59,917 bases of DNA from Occallatibacter sp. (GTDB lineage: Bacteria; Acidobacteriota; Terriglobia; Terriglobales; Acidobacteriaceae), in NCBI GenBank assembly GCA_031296165.1, contig JARLGF010000067.1, positions 1 to 59,917 on the forward strand. The letters are read 5' to 3'. The notes beneath the pieces are model-generated. The model saw only the letters and a program-made list of their open reading frames with translations. It was not told where the DNA came from and did no database searches. The position numbers and the translations under genes were made by a program. The number at the start of each line of letters is the position of its first letter. The first letter of the stretch is position 1. Positions 38,713-47,104 of the stretch are shown piece by piece.

Positions 38713-40086
38713 TCATCCCACACAATTCTGCGCGGCGCTCACCCCCGCCCACCACGCATCGAAGGCTGCCAGCGATCGCTCGCACACCATCCGGTGCCGC
38801 TCCTTCTTGTCGCGCACCTTTTTGCGCAACTCTTCTTCAAGCGGCTCCAGCAGGTCGAAGGTAATGTTGGCGGGTTGAAAATCCTTCACATCGGCGTGCG
38901 TGATGTAGTGAACCAGCGAGCCAAGCCCGCTGGCGCGAGGAACGGCCGCGGGGTCCTCGCCGCGTGCCAGCGCCGCCGCATAGATCCCCGCCAGCAGCCC
39001 GGTGGCGATCGATTCCGTGTAGCCCTCCACGCCGGAAAGCTGTCCGGCAAACATCAGCCACGGGGCTTTCCTCAGCCGCAGGGTTTCGTCCAGCAACAGC
39101 GGCGCCTGGATGTAAGTGTTGCGATGGATCTGCCCGTAGCGCAGGAAGCGCGCGTTTTCCAGGCCCGGAATCAGCCGCAGCACACGAGCCTGATCGCCAA
39201 ACTTCAAATGGTTTTGAAAGCCCACCAGGTTGTAGCTGTCGGCGCGCAGGTTCTCCTTGCGCAGTTGCACCACGGCCCAGGGCGTCTTGCCGGTGCGCGG
39301 GTCGCGCAGACCCACCGGCTTCATGGGGCCAAAGCGCAACGTGTCGCGCCCGCGCCGGGCAAGTATTTCAATGGGCAGGCAGCCTTCAAAGTACTCCAGC
39401 TTCTCCCACTCTTTGGTTTCGGCGGCCTCTGCAGTCAGCAGCGCATCCAGAAAGCGATCGAACTCCTCGCGGTCCATGGGGCAGTTGATATAGTCGGCCG
39501 TCCCTTTGTCCCACCGCGCCGCCATGTACACCCGCTCCATGTCGATCGACTCGGCATCGACGATAGGCGAGATCGAATCGTAAAAAGCCAGGCGGCCTGA
39601 GCCGGTAATGCGCTCAATCTCCCCGCTCAGCGCGTCGGAGGTCAACGGTCCGGTAGCCAGAATCGTCAACCCATAACCCGCCGCATCCGGTCCTGGCGCT
39701 TCCAGTTGCGTCACTTCTTCGCGGATCACGCGAATCGCAGGCTCCGCGGCGATTGCTTCCGAAATGCGCCGTGAAAACTCGACGCGGTCCACGGCCAGCG
39801 CATGTCCGGCGGGTACGGCTGTCTCATCGGCAATGCGCAGCAGCGCAGAGCCGGCCTTCCGCATCTCCTGTTTCAGAAGCCATGGCGCGGTGTTGGGCGA
39901 TTCGCTCTTCAGGGAATTGGAACAGACCAGTTCGCCAAAGTCCGTCGTCTGGTGGGCCGGCGTCAGCCGCGGCTGGCCGTCCACCATGGCCCGCATCTCG
40001 TAAAGGTCCACCTGGCAGCCCAGGCGCGCGGCGGTCAGTGCTGCTTCAGGACCGGCTAGTCCGCCGCCAATCACGCGTATTTTCAC
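38713..40086 (-). CDS. trmFO: TrmFO, folate/FAD-dependent tRNA (uracil-54-C5)-methyltransferase
   Basis: A 457-residue flavoprotein that makes ribothymidine at position 54 of tRNA using methylenetetrahydrofolate and FADH2. The N-terminus KIRVIGGGLAGPEAALTAAR is the FAD-binding Rossmann motif. ELVCSNSLKS holds the conserved Cys of the insertion domain, and GPMKPVGLRDPRTGKTPWAVVQLR (in part) plus FAGQLSGVEGYTESIATGLLAG are family signatures. The start is GTG 40086, overlapping the upstream GNAT stop as GTGA; a longer upstream frame exists but reads as non-homologous sequence. Cytoplasmic. Confidence 0.95.
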   Translation of the reverse strand: MKIRVIGGGLAGPEAALTAARLGCQVDLYEMRAMVDGQPRLTPAHQTTDFGELVCSNSLKSESPNTAPWLLKQEMRKAGSALLRIADETAVPAGHALAVDRVEFSRRISEAIAAEPAIRVIREEVTQLEAPGPDAAGYGLTILATGPLTSDALSGEIERITGSGRLAFYDSISPIVDAESIDMERVYMAARWDKGTADYINCPMDREEFDRFLDALLTAEAAETKEWEKLEYFEGCLPIEILARRGRDTLRFGPMKPVGLRDPRTGKTPWAVVQLRKENLRADSYNLVGFQNHLKFGDQARVLRLIPGLENARFLRYGQIHRNTYIQAPLLLDETLRLRKAPWLMFAGQLSGVEGYTESIATGLLAGIYAAALARGEDPAAVPRASGLGSLVHYITHADVKDFQPANITFDLLEPLEEELRKKVRDKKERHRMVCERSLAAFDAWWAGVSAAQNCVG

Positions 40087-40604
40087 TGTGCGGCCTCGAT
40101 CGCCTGTCTCGCGCCAACCGGCTCGGTATTCCCCGCCAGCCGCTCCAGAGCCTCGCCGCTGAGGCGCACATTGCGCCACTCGTCCAGAAATTCTGCCCCC
40201 ATCGCGCGATAGAACTCGATTGCCGGGGTATTCCAGTCCAGGACCTCCCACTGCAGTCGCCGGCAATTTTTTTCAATCGCGACGGCGGCCACCTGCTTCA
40301 GCAGCGCTTTGCCGATGCCCAGGCCGCGAAACTCCGGCTCGACAAAAATGTCCTCCAGGTAGATTCCCGGTCGGCCCATCCATGTGGAGTAGTTGAAAAA
40401 GTAGAGAGCAAAACCGGCTGGCCGGCCTTCATGCTCCGCCATCAGGCAAAAATAGAAGGGGTTGGGTCCAAAACCATCCCGCAGCAAGCCTGCTTCGGTT
40501 GCCGTCACCGCGTCCGGTTCGCGCTCGTAGGCGGCCAGGGCGCGAATGAAAACCAGAATCTGGGGTATATCCGCGGGCGTCGCGGAACGAATCGTCATTG
40601 CCAT
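40083..40604 (-). CDS. GNAT acetyltransferase (diamine/spermidine N-acetyltransferase-like)
   Basis: A 173-residue GNAT protein. Acetyl-CoA pyrophosphate loop RGLGIGKAL (motif A) follows GIYLEDIFVEPEFRGLG. Motif B is LDWNTPAIEFYRAMGAEF. The pattern MTIRSATPADIPQIL, with STWMGRPGIYLEDIFVEP, is close to SSAT-type diamine acetyltransferases, which acetylate polyamines or related amines with acetyl-CoA. Two N-terminal Mets (40604 and 40598) are possible starts. Translationally coupled to trmFO by a GTGA overlap. Confidence 0.87.
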   Translation of the reverse strand: MAMTIRSATPADIPQILVFIRALAAYEREPDAVTATEAGLLRDGFGPNPFYFCLMAEHEGRPAGFALYFFNYSTWMGRPGIYLEDIFVEPEFRGLGIGKALLKQVAAVAIEKNCRRLQWEVLDWNTPAIEFYRAMGAEFLDEWRNVRLSGEALERLAGNTEPVGARQAIEAAQ

Positions 40605-41079
40605 ATCTTCATTTTAGAGTGTGATACAGGCCACACCAAACCGTACTCTCCAGGCACTAACATGAGATTGTGAGCGCGCCCGGCGAAATCCGGCGCGGAA
40701 TCCCATCGTCGGGAGATGCAACCTGCGGTCGGGGTTATTCGTCAACTCTGAACAGCAATAGTGCAGCTCATGGTGCCAGGTTCTTCGCAAATCATGCGAT
40801 GTCCCCTTGTGCCGGGGACTTGATAGGATTTAACTTGGGTTCTGCTACTGGATGCATTTTTGCGAGATGGCTTCTGCGCCACGGAGATTGTCCGGTCGCC
40901 GATGCATCCGGCCGACGGAGTCATTGAATTTATGCGGTAGTTGTCTGCCAAGGGGCATTTTCCTGCAAGGGCACGCAAGCTTAAGTATGGCTATAGGCGT
41001 TCACCCATGCGTGTTGGTCAATTTTGACTTATTTGAGCTTGCGCGCCGTTTCGCTCGCGCCGCTCCCAAGGAGAAGAAC
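40605..41079. other. long upstream region of the TPR protein gene
   Basis: A 475-bp gap between divergent genes. A small stem GTCCCC/GGGGAC occurs around 40801-40819. AAGGAGAAG at 41068-41076 is the ribosome binding site of the next gene. No riboswitch fold could be assigned. Confidence 0.5.
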
Positions 41080-42258
41080 ATGAAACGCACCATTTCACTT
41101 TGGCTTGGCTTGCTGGCATTTGCTCTCATGCCTGCGCTTGCGCAACCAAACATGGGTAAGATTCACGGCCATGTGGTCAATCCGACCGAGGCGCCCCAGG
41201 GCAGCGGCACGGTGAGCCTTTCCACCGACGGCGGCAACACCTTGAAGTTCTACTTCCCGGTCAGCGCCAACGGCGAATATGCAGGCTCAGCGCCCGCGGG
41301 CAACTACATGGTGGTTTACCGCGACGCCGATACGCCTCCCGGAAAAATCGTCGACTCCTTCAAGGGAGTCAAGATCGTTGCTGGCGAAGACACGCTGCAG
41401 GACATCGACATGTCTCGCAAGGAATTCCTCGACAAGATGACGCCTGATCAGAGGAAGCAGTTGGAAGAACTCAAGAAGAACAACGCAGCTGCAACCAAGG
41501 CCAACCAGGTTGTCAATAACCTCAACGCCGATCTGCGGACTTCAAATCAGGACATCCACGATGCCGGGGCCGCGCGTGCAACGGCCATTCAGACTCTGGG
41601 CGCAACCGCTTCCAGAGCCGATATCGATGCCAAGGAAGCAGAGATCAAGACGGCCAAGTACACCGACGTTGAAACCCTGATGCTGAAAGACACCCAGCTC
41701 AGGCCGAACGAGGCCCTGATGTGGACCACTCTGGGGCGCGCGCAAATCGGTCTGAAGAAGTATGACGATGCGATCGCGACCTACAAAAAGGCGATTGAAC
41801 TGGAATCTGCAAACAAGAAGCAGCGGCCTGACGTTCTCGGGACCAGCAATGCCGGCTTGGGTGAAATTTACGCGCGCCAGGGCAAAGTGCCTGATGCGAA
41901 TCAGGCTTATGACGCCGCCGCTGCTGCCGATCCTACGCGGGCGCCTTTCTACCTGCTCAACGAAGCGGTGATTTTCTTCCAGCAAAATAATACCGCCGCC
42001 CAGGTGGCCGCGGCCGATAAGGCCATCAAGGCCGATCCCAACCAGGCTCTCCTCTACTACATCAAGGGGCAGGGTCTTATCCAGAACGCAACCATCGATC
42101 CCAAGACGCAGCGCATCGTGCTGCCTGACGACTGCACTGCGGCTTACCAGAAGTATCTGGATCTTGCTCCCACCGGGCCTTATGCCAATGAGGTTGCGGG
42201 CATTCTCAGCCAGGCGGGACAGAAAATCACATCCGCCTACAAGGCTCCCAAGAAGTAA
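41080..42258 (+). CDS. exported carboxypeptidase-regulatory-like plus TPR protein
   Basis: A 392-residue exported protein. The signal peptide (ISLWLGLLAFALMPALAQ) is followed by a carboxypeptidase-regulatory-like beta-sandwich (about 22-110; GKIHGHVVNPTEAPQGSGTV, YAGSAPAGNYMVVYRD). A coiled segment (about 115-200, KKNNAAATKANQVVNNLNAD) comes next, then TPRs (about 225-390; EALMWTTLGRAQIGLKKYDD, LLNEAVIFFQQNN). Such proteins probably bind partners in the periplasm or at the outer membrane; no enzyme motif. AAGGAGAAG supports ATG 41080. A strong terminator follows. Confidence 0.78.
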   Translation: MKRTISLWLGLLAFALMPALAQPNMGKIHGHVVNPTEAPQGSGTVSLSTDGGNTLKFYFPVSANGEYAGSAPAGNYMVVYRDADTPPGKIVDSFKGVKIVAGEDTLQDIDMSRKEFLDKMTPDQRKQLEELKKNNAAATKANQVVNNLNADLRTSNQDIHDAGAARATAIQTLGATASRADIDAKEAEIKTAKYTDVETLMLKDTQLRPNEALMWTTLGRAQIGLKKYDDAIATYKKAIELESANKKQRPDVLGTSNAGLGEIYARQGKVPDANQAYDAAAAADPTRAPFYLLNEAVIFFQQNNTAAQVAAADKAIKADPNQALLYYIKGQGLIQNATIDPKTQRIVLPDDCTAAYQKYLDLAPTGPYANEVAGILSQAGQKITSAYKAPKK

Positions 42259-42281
42259 TCTGACGGCCTGTACCCCCTCGC

Positions 42282-42316
42282 AAGGGCGTCCGCCATCGCG
42301 GACGCCCTTCGTTTTT
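42282..42316 (+). terminator. Rho-independent terminator after the TPR gene
   Basis: Perfect 12-bp stem (42282-42293 with 42298-42309) with a CATC tetraloop, then CGTTTTT. It starts 23 bases after the stop. Confidence 0.9.
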
Positions 42317-42373
42317 CCGCGCTTCTGCGCCCTCTCTGCGCGCTGTTCAACGCAACCTTCTACAATCCAGTTA

Positions 42374-43663
42374 ATGAGCTCTGCTCTGCCCAGTTACGAG
42401 GAAGCCGCGGCGCTGGTTGCCGCTTATGCAGTCCAACTGGCCGCTTTCCGGCCCGCCGTGGAACGCGTAGATGCGGGCCGGGCCCCCGGCCGTGTGCTCG
42501 CCCGCCCTCTCTCTGCGGATCGCGACCAGCCTCCCTTTACCCGCTCCACCCGCGACGGTTTTGCTTGCCGCGCGTTGGAGGCCTCCGCGCATATGCGTCT
42601 CAACCTGGTCGGTGCCACCCGCGCTGGCGGAGTTCCCGCAGGGCCGCTGCCGCCAGGCTCTGCCTGGGAGGTCATGACCGGCGCGCCGGTGCCCCCAGGC
42701 GCCGATGCCGTGGTCATGCTCGAGCATGTCGAAGTGGCAAATGCCCAGGTCCGGCTGCTGCCCTCGCGAACCATCGCCGAGGGAGAAAACATCGTGGCCA
42801 AGGGCGCCCAGGCGCGCAAAGGCGATGAGATGCTTTCCGCCGGAACTGTAATCCAGTCCGCGCAACTCGCTCTCGCGGCGGCCTGCGGCCACGCTGCCCT
42901 TGAAGTCTTTGCACGGCCCCGCGTCGCCATTCTCACCACCGGCGACGAATTGGTGCCGGTGAAGTGCGCGCCCGCTCCCGGGCAAATCCGCAACTCCAAC
43001 GGCCCCATGCTGGCCGCGATGGTGGCGGCGGCGGGCGGTGAGCCCTGGGTTCTACCCACCGCAGCTGACAATGCCAAGGCCCTCGACACCGCGCTTGCCC
43101 AGGCCGCCGATGCTGACTTTCTGCTCATTACCGGCGGCGTCTCGGCGGGAAAATTCGATCTTGTCGAGCCGGCCCTGGCCCGCGCTGGCGCCAGCTTCCA
43201 CTTCACAGGCGTCCGCATCCAGCCCGGCAAGCCCACGGTCTTCGGTGAAATGCCCCACAACGCCAATTCGGCCGGCAGCGCCGCCACCAAGGCCCGTGGC
43301 GCGGAACGCCCCCTGCCCTTCTTCGGGCTTCCCGGCAATCCGGTTTCTTCTGCCGTCACCTTTCTGCTCTTTGCCGCGCCGGTACTCGCTGCGCTTGCCG
43401 GTAGCCGCGAGCCTGGTCCGCGCTTTGCCCTGGCGCGCCTCGCTCCCTCTGCAAACCGGCATGGCAAGCCGGGTCTTACCCGCTTTCTGCCGGCTTTCTG
43501 CAACTTCAGTTCGCCCGCCGGCCAGCCGCCGGAGGTAGCTCTGGTTCCCTGGCACGGTTCCGGAGACATCGTCGCCCTGGCTCGCTCCAACTGCTTCCTG
43601 GTCGTACCCGATGCGGCTCATTCGCTTAAGCCCGGTGCAATCGTCCGCATTCTGCTTCCCTGA
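42374..43663 (+). CDS. moeA: molybdopterin molybdenumtransferase MoeA
   Basis: A 429-residue enzyme that inserts molybdate into adenylated molybdopterin. Domains I-IV of MoeA are present: the substrate loop (PFTRSTRDGFACR), GAPVPPGADAVVMLEHVE, then the MPT-binding MoaB-like domain with TTGDELVP, SNGPMLAAMV, ITGGVSAGKFDLV and GLPGNPVSS, and a C-terminal beta-barrel. ATG 42374 is used because family homology starts there; the upstream in-frame extension overlaps the TPR gene and terminator. MoaA of the same pathway is 9 kb away on the other strand. Cytoplasmic. Confidence 0.93.
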   Translation: MSSALPSYEEAAALVAAYAVQLAAFRPAVERVDAGRAPGRVLARPLSADRDQPPFTRSTRDGFACRALEASAHMRLNLVGATRAGGVPAGPLPPGSAWEVMTGAPVPPGADAVVMLEHVEVANAQVRLLPSRTIAEGENIVAKGAQARKGDEMLSAGTVIQSAQLALAAACGHAALEVFARPRVAILTTGDELVPVKCAPAPGQIRNSNGPMLAAMVAAAGGEPWVLPTAADNAKALDTALAQAADADFLLITGGVSAGKFDLVEPALARAGASFHFTGVRIQPGKPTVFGEMPHNANSAGSAATKARGAERPLPFFGLPGNPVSSAVTFLLFAAPVLAALAGSREPGPRFALARLAPSANRHGKPGLTRFLPAFCNFSSPAGQPPEVALVPWHGSGDIVALARSNCFLVVPDAAHSLKPGAIVRILLP

Positions 43664-43821
43664 TTTTTGCGCTCCCTCAAGCCGGACAGGTCTCCGTGCT
43701 GAATGCCGGTGGCAAGAGCGGCTATTTTCTCGCGGCATGAAAACCGGCCATGATCCACGTCACCAGCCCTTTCCCCGCCTCGGAAATAAAATAGTCTCTA
43801 CCTTCCGTATGGAGGAGGCTC

Positions 43822-45297
43822 ATGCACCGCTGCACAATTTTTACTGCCTTACTTGCCTTGTTCGCTCTTTCTGCCGCCGGAGCCCGTGCTCAATCCGTCT
43901 CCGTGTACCAGACCACTTCGGACCTCGTGGATGCCCTTTCGCCGCAACCGCCTCTGCATTTCTCCGCCAAGGCCGGCCCGGCCGCAACCGCTCCGCTCAT
44001 CACCGTGGACGATGCTCAGAGCTTCCAGAAAATCGACGGCTTCGGTGCCTCGCTCACTGACTCCGCGGCCTGGCTCTTTACCTCCAGGCTCTCCCCGTTA
44101 AAGACCGACGCTGCCTTCAAAACCCTGTTCAGCCGCAAATACGGCATCGCCCTGAGTTTTCTCCGCCAGCCCATCGGCTCCTCTGACCTGGCTGTAACCT
44201 TCTACTCCCTCGACGACCTCTGTCAGCAAACAGCGCAGGCTTGCACCTCGCCTGCCCGCGCCGACGATTTCGGCCTTGCCCACTACACGCTCCAGCACGA
44301 CCAGCAAGCCATTCTGCCGCTGCTCAAAAAAGCGCTTGCCCTCAACCCTTCCCTCCGCATCATGCTCACCCCGTGGAGCCCGCCCGGTTGGATGAAAGAC
44401 TCCGGCTCCATGCTGGGCGTGAATCCGGCGACCAAAAAGCCGTCAACCCTCCGCCCGGAGGCTGCCACCGCTTTTGCTCTTTACCTGGTAAAGACCATTG
44501 AGGGCTACCAGGCGGTAGGTGTGCCGGTCTACGCCCTCAGCGTGCAGAACGAGCCGCTCTACGCCCCGCCCACGTACAGCGGCATGAGGATGACCGCCTC
44601 CGCCCAGGCCAGCTTCCTGGCGGACACGCTGGGGCCGTCCCTGGCCGATATGCGCCTCGGCACAAAAGTCATGGTCTACGACCACAACTGGGACCACCCG
44701 GAATACCCGGAGACAGTTCTCAAATACGACAAGGCGCGTGCCATGGCTGCCGGAACCGCCTGGCACCACTACGCCGGCGATCCGGCCGTCATGTCAAAAA
44801 TCCACGATGAGTTTCCGCAAAAGGATCAGTGGGTGACTGAAGCCAGCGGCGGAACCTGGCAGAAGGGCAATGTTTTTGTGCAGGAGGCGGCGGAGTTGAT
44901 CGCCGTCACCCGCAACTGGTCCCGCAGCTACGTGCTCTGGGCGCTCGCCACCGACCAAAACCACGGCCCGCATGTCGGCGGCTGTGACAACTGCCGCGGA
45001 CTGCTGACCATCGACCTCACCAATCCGGATAATCCCACCGTAAAGCCCGAATTGGACTATTACGTCCTCGGCCAGGCCAGCAAGTTCCTCTTGCCCGAAG
45101 CGGTGCGTATCGCCTCGGATGAGCCTTCCGGTACCCAGTTGAAAGACGTGGCCTTCCGCAACCCCGACGGCTCCATCGTGCTCTACACATTGAACGCCGG
45201 CGCCGCCAGCCAGGAACTGCGCATCGGCTTTCACCAGAAGACCGTAGCCACCACCCTGCCGGCGGGAGCAGTGGCCACGTTTGTCTGGAAGCCCTGA
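43822..45297 (+). CDS. glycoside hydrolase family 30 (glucosylceramidase-type)
   Basis: A 491-residue secreted hydrolase. Signal peptide (LLALFALSAAGARAQ), then a (beta/alpha)8 barrel (about 60-390) and a beta side domain. IDGFGASLTDSAAWL is a strong GH30 marker. Acid/base Glu244 sits in SVQNEPLYAPPTY and the nucleophile Glu340 in WVTEASGG. A GH30 beta-glycosidase acts on beta-linked glucosides, xylosides or similar; exact substrate not readable from sequence. GGAGGAGG precedes the ATG. Convergent with the cytochrome gene 30 bp away. Confidence 0.92.
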   Translation: MHRCTIFTALLALFALSAAGARAQSVSVYQTTSDLVDALSPQPPLHFSAKAGPAATAPLITVDDAQSFQKIDGFGASLTDSAAWLFTSRLSPLKTDAAFKTLFSRKYGIALSFLRQPIGSSDLAVTFYSLDDLCQQTAQACTSPARADDFGLAHYTLQHDQQAILPLLKKALALNPSLRIMLTPWSPPGWMKDSGSMLGVNPATKKPSTLRPEAATAFALYLVKTIEGYQAVGVPVYALSVQNEPLYAPPTYSGMRMTASAQASFLADTLGPSLADMRLGTKVMVYDHNWDHPEYPETVLKYDKARAMAAGTAWHHYAGDPAVMSKIHDEFPQKDQWVTEASGGTWQKGNVFVQEAAELIAVTRNWSRSYVLWALATDQNHGPHVGGCDNCRGLLTIDLTNPDNPTVKPELDYYVLGQASKFLLPEAVRIASDEPSGTQLKDVAFRNPDGSIVLYTLNAGAASQELRIGFHQKTVATTLPAGAVATFVWKP

Positions 45298-45326
45298 GCC
45301 GAAAATCCTGCCCGGGACTCAGTCTT

Positions 45327-45857
45327 CTACTTCTGCGGTGCCGGCGGCGCACCTTGCGGTGGACGCATCCCTTCCTCGTGTGGAATCACGAACGCCTCCG
45401 GGTCCAGGTGGCCGCGGTGGCAGGTGCCGCAGGTGACCGGCGCGGCGGGCGAGTCCATCTTATCCATCTCCGCCACCTTGGCCACGTAATTCGTCTTGAT
45501 GTCCTCGGTCATCTTGTACATGATCCGGGCCATCTCCTTCTCCGGCTTGCTGTCGTCCTCAAACTTCAGCCGCGGGCGGCCGTTGGGGCCCACGTTATTG
45601 GGGTCTGCCTGGTGGCAGGTGTCGCAATGCACGCCCAGCGAGCCGGCCCATCCCTCCATCAGTTCGTGAACCTGCTGGCCGGTCATGGTCTTGGGCAGCA
45701 CTTTCAGGTTGGTGGGTGCTGGATAAGTGCGCGGCGGCCGCCCGCCGCCTCCCGGTGGCGGACCTTGCGGAGCCTGGGCAACCGTGGCGACAGCGAAAAC
45801 TGCGGCGGTCAGTACGGCAACCGCGATTGTGGGCGGGAACAGGGAAGTAGATTTCAA
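45327..45857 (-). CDS. di-haem c-type cytochrome (reaction-centre cytochrome subunit-like)
   Basis: A 176-residue exported protein with a signal peptide (TIAVAVLTAAVFAVATVAQA) and two haem-binding CxxCH motifs: CDTCH (about 78-82) and CGTCH (about 143-147). A Pro/Gly-rich N-terminus and helix-rich core (LMEGWAGSLGVHCDTCHQA; DKMDSPAAPVTCGTCHRGH) resemble the cytochrome family related to photosynthetic reaction-centre cytochrome c, widespread in non-phototrophic acidobacteria. Electron partner unknown. Start is TTG at 45857, supported by GAGGAA upstream. Confidence 0.85.
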   Translation of the reverse strand: MKSTSLFPPTIAVAVLTAAVFAVATVAQAPQGPPPGGGGRPPRTYPAPTNLKVLPKTMTGQQVHELMEGWAGSLGVHCDTCHQADPNNVGPNGRPRLKFEDDSKPEKEMARIMYKMTEDIKTNYVAKVAEMDKMDSPAAPVTCGTCHRGHLDPEAFVIPHEEGMRPPQGAPPAPQK

Positions 45858-45864
45858 GCGGGGA

Positions 45865-45870
45865 TTCCTC
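45865..45870 (-). promoter_or_regulatory. ribosome binding site GAGGAA deciding a TTG start
   Basis: On the minus strand GAGGAA stands 7 bases before TTG 45857 of the cytochrome gene. No in-frame ATG exists before the signal peptide. Confidence 0.6.
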
Positions 45871-45908
45871 GCGGATTGAAATGATGTTACTTACCGATGG
45901 ACGAGATT

Positions 45909-46607
45909 TTACCTAACAAAGATGCGCTTGCCGATTAAATTCTTCGGCCCGGAGACGCAGCCGTGCCCCGCCAGCGCAAAACGCAGCGGCCAGTCCACGG
46001 CGTGCTTGATGCCAATGCGCCCCGTCACCACCACTTCGCTTGTCCTGTAGCCGTCGTCGCGCACCTGCAGCGGCGAGGCCGCATCCAGCAGGTCCAGGCC
46101 ATTGTGACCCAGCCGTGTCAGCGCCAGCGCCTGGCAGAGCCGGCTGGGACCGGAGGTTAGCTGCCTGGCTGCGGCGTCCGGTCCCAGCCCCCGGTTCCGC
46201 GCCATCTGTTCTGCTCCCTCCACCGGCTCCAGCGCGCGCAGCAGCACGCATCCCGCCCGGCCCTCCGGCTCGCAATTGATGTTCATGCAGAAGTACCGGC
46301 CGTAGATGGCATACACATACGCGTGGCCTGCGGGACCAAAAAGAACGGCGTTCCGCGGCGTGGGTCCGCGATACGAGTGCGCCGCCGGGTCGGGCGGATC
46401 GTTGTGCGGGCCCAGGTAGGCCTCCACCTCCACGATTCTTCCCGCCAGCACTCCCGCGCCTGTCCCGTGCACCAGCACTTTACCCAGCAGCCAGGGAGCC
46501 ACCTGCTCCGGCGGCGCCTCAAAGCAGGCACGCGCCGGCAACCGGCCCCCAGGAGAGGGTCGCTCTTCCGCGCCCTGCCCACGCCTTACTTGTGCGACTT
46601 TTGCCAT
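45909..46607 (-). CDS. DNA-3-methyladenine glycosylase (AAG/MPG family)
   Basis: A 232-residue base-excision-repair glycosylase removing alkylated purines. Signature parts: LLGKVLVHGTG, VEVEAYLGPHNDPPDPAAHSY (in part; catalytic Glu in VEAY), RNAVLFGPAGHAYVYAIYG with the intercalating Tyr loop, and LTSGPSRLCQALALT. It overlaps the 3' end of the upstream peroxiredoxin gene by 22 bases (start at 46607, peroxiredoxin stop at 46586), so the two are probably one transcript. A shorter start would remove the low-complexity N-terminus of about 20 residues. Confidence 0.92.
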   Translation of the reverse strand: MAKVAQVRRGQGAEERPSPGGRLPARACFEAPPEQVAPWLLGKVLVHGTGAGVLAGRIVEVEAYLGPHNDPPDPAAHSYRGPTPRNAVLFGPAGHAYVYAIYGRYFCMNINCEPEGRAGCVLLRALEPVEGAEQMARNRGLGPDAAARQLTSGPSRLCQALALTRLGHNGLDLLDAASPLQVRDDGYRTSEVVVTGRIGIKHAVDWPLRFALAGHGCVSGPKNLIGKRIFVR

Positions 46608-47059
46608 TCCTTCATCAGCGCCAGCACCTCTTCCGCGTGGCCTTCCGGCTTCACCTTGGGAAAAATGTGCAGCAGCGTCTGGTCCGGGCCAATCACAAAG
46701 GTGGTCCGCTCAATGCCCCACACTTTCTTCCCGTACATATTCTTTTCCTTCATCACGCCAAACTGTTTGCATACTTTCTCGTCTACATCGGCAAGGAGCG
46801 TGTAGGGCAGGTCGTATTTCGCGCGGAATTTGGCCTGGGCCTTGGGCGTATCGCGGGAAATGCCCAGCACCACCGCGCCGGCTGCCTGGAGTTTCTTGAA
46901 GGTGTCGCGGAAGCCGCAGGCCTCAATCGTGCAGCCAGGAGTATTCGCTCTGGGGTAAAAGAAGAGTACAACCGGCTGGCCGGCATAGTCTGAAAGGCTG
47001 GCGGTCTTGTCCTCGTCGGTCTGTAAAGTAAAATCGTCCACTTTCTTGTTGAGTTCCAT
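46586..47059 (-). CDS. bcp: thioredoxin-dependent thiol peroxidase (Bcp-type peroxiredoxin)
   Basis: A 157-residue peroxiredoxin reducing H2O2 and organic peroxides. Peroxidatic Cys43 lies in NTPGCTIEACGF, and the resolving Cys48 is five residues later, the atypical 2-Cys Bcp pattern. FRAKYDLPYTLLADVDEKV and ERTTFVIGP match the family. It is followed by the 3-methyladenine glycosylase with a 22-base overlap. Both genes protect against oxidative or alkylation damage. Cytoplasmic. Confidence 0.93.
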   Translation of the reverse strand: MELNKKVDDFTLQTDEDKTASLSDYAGQPVVLFFYPRANTPGCTIEACGFRDTFKKLQAAGAVVLGISRDTPKAQAKFRAKYDLPYTLLADVDEKVCKQFGVMKEKNMYGKKVWGIERTTFVIGPDQTLLHIFPKVKPEGHAEEVLALMKEWQKSHK

Positions 47060-47104
47060 GGGGAATTATCCTCGCAGGTTAGTAGATTGAATGAAGGGCC
47101 AGCA

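Noticed and set aside
40940-41060. possible GEMM-type riboswitch (ACGCAAGCTT near 40974)
   Set aside because: Only one loop motif resembles the family; the second paired stem and the tetraloop receptor could not be found.
42424-43590. 388-codon frame antisense to moeA
   Set aside because: Ala/Arg/Pro-rich shadow typical of high-GC genes.
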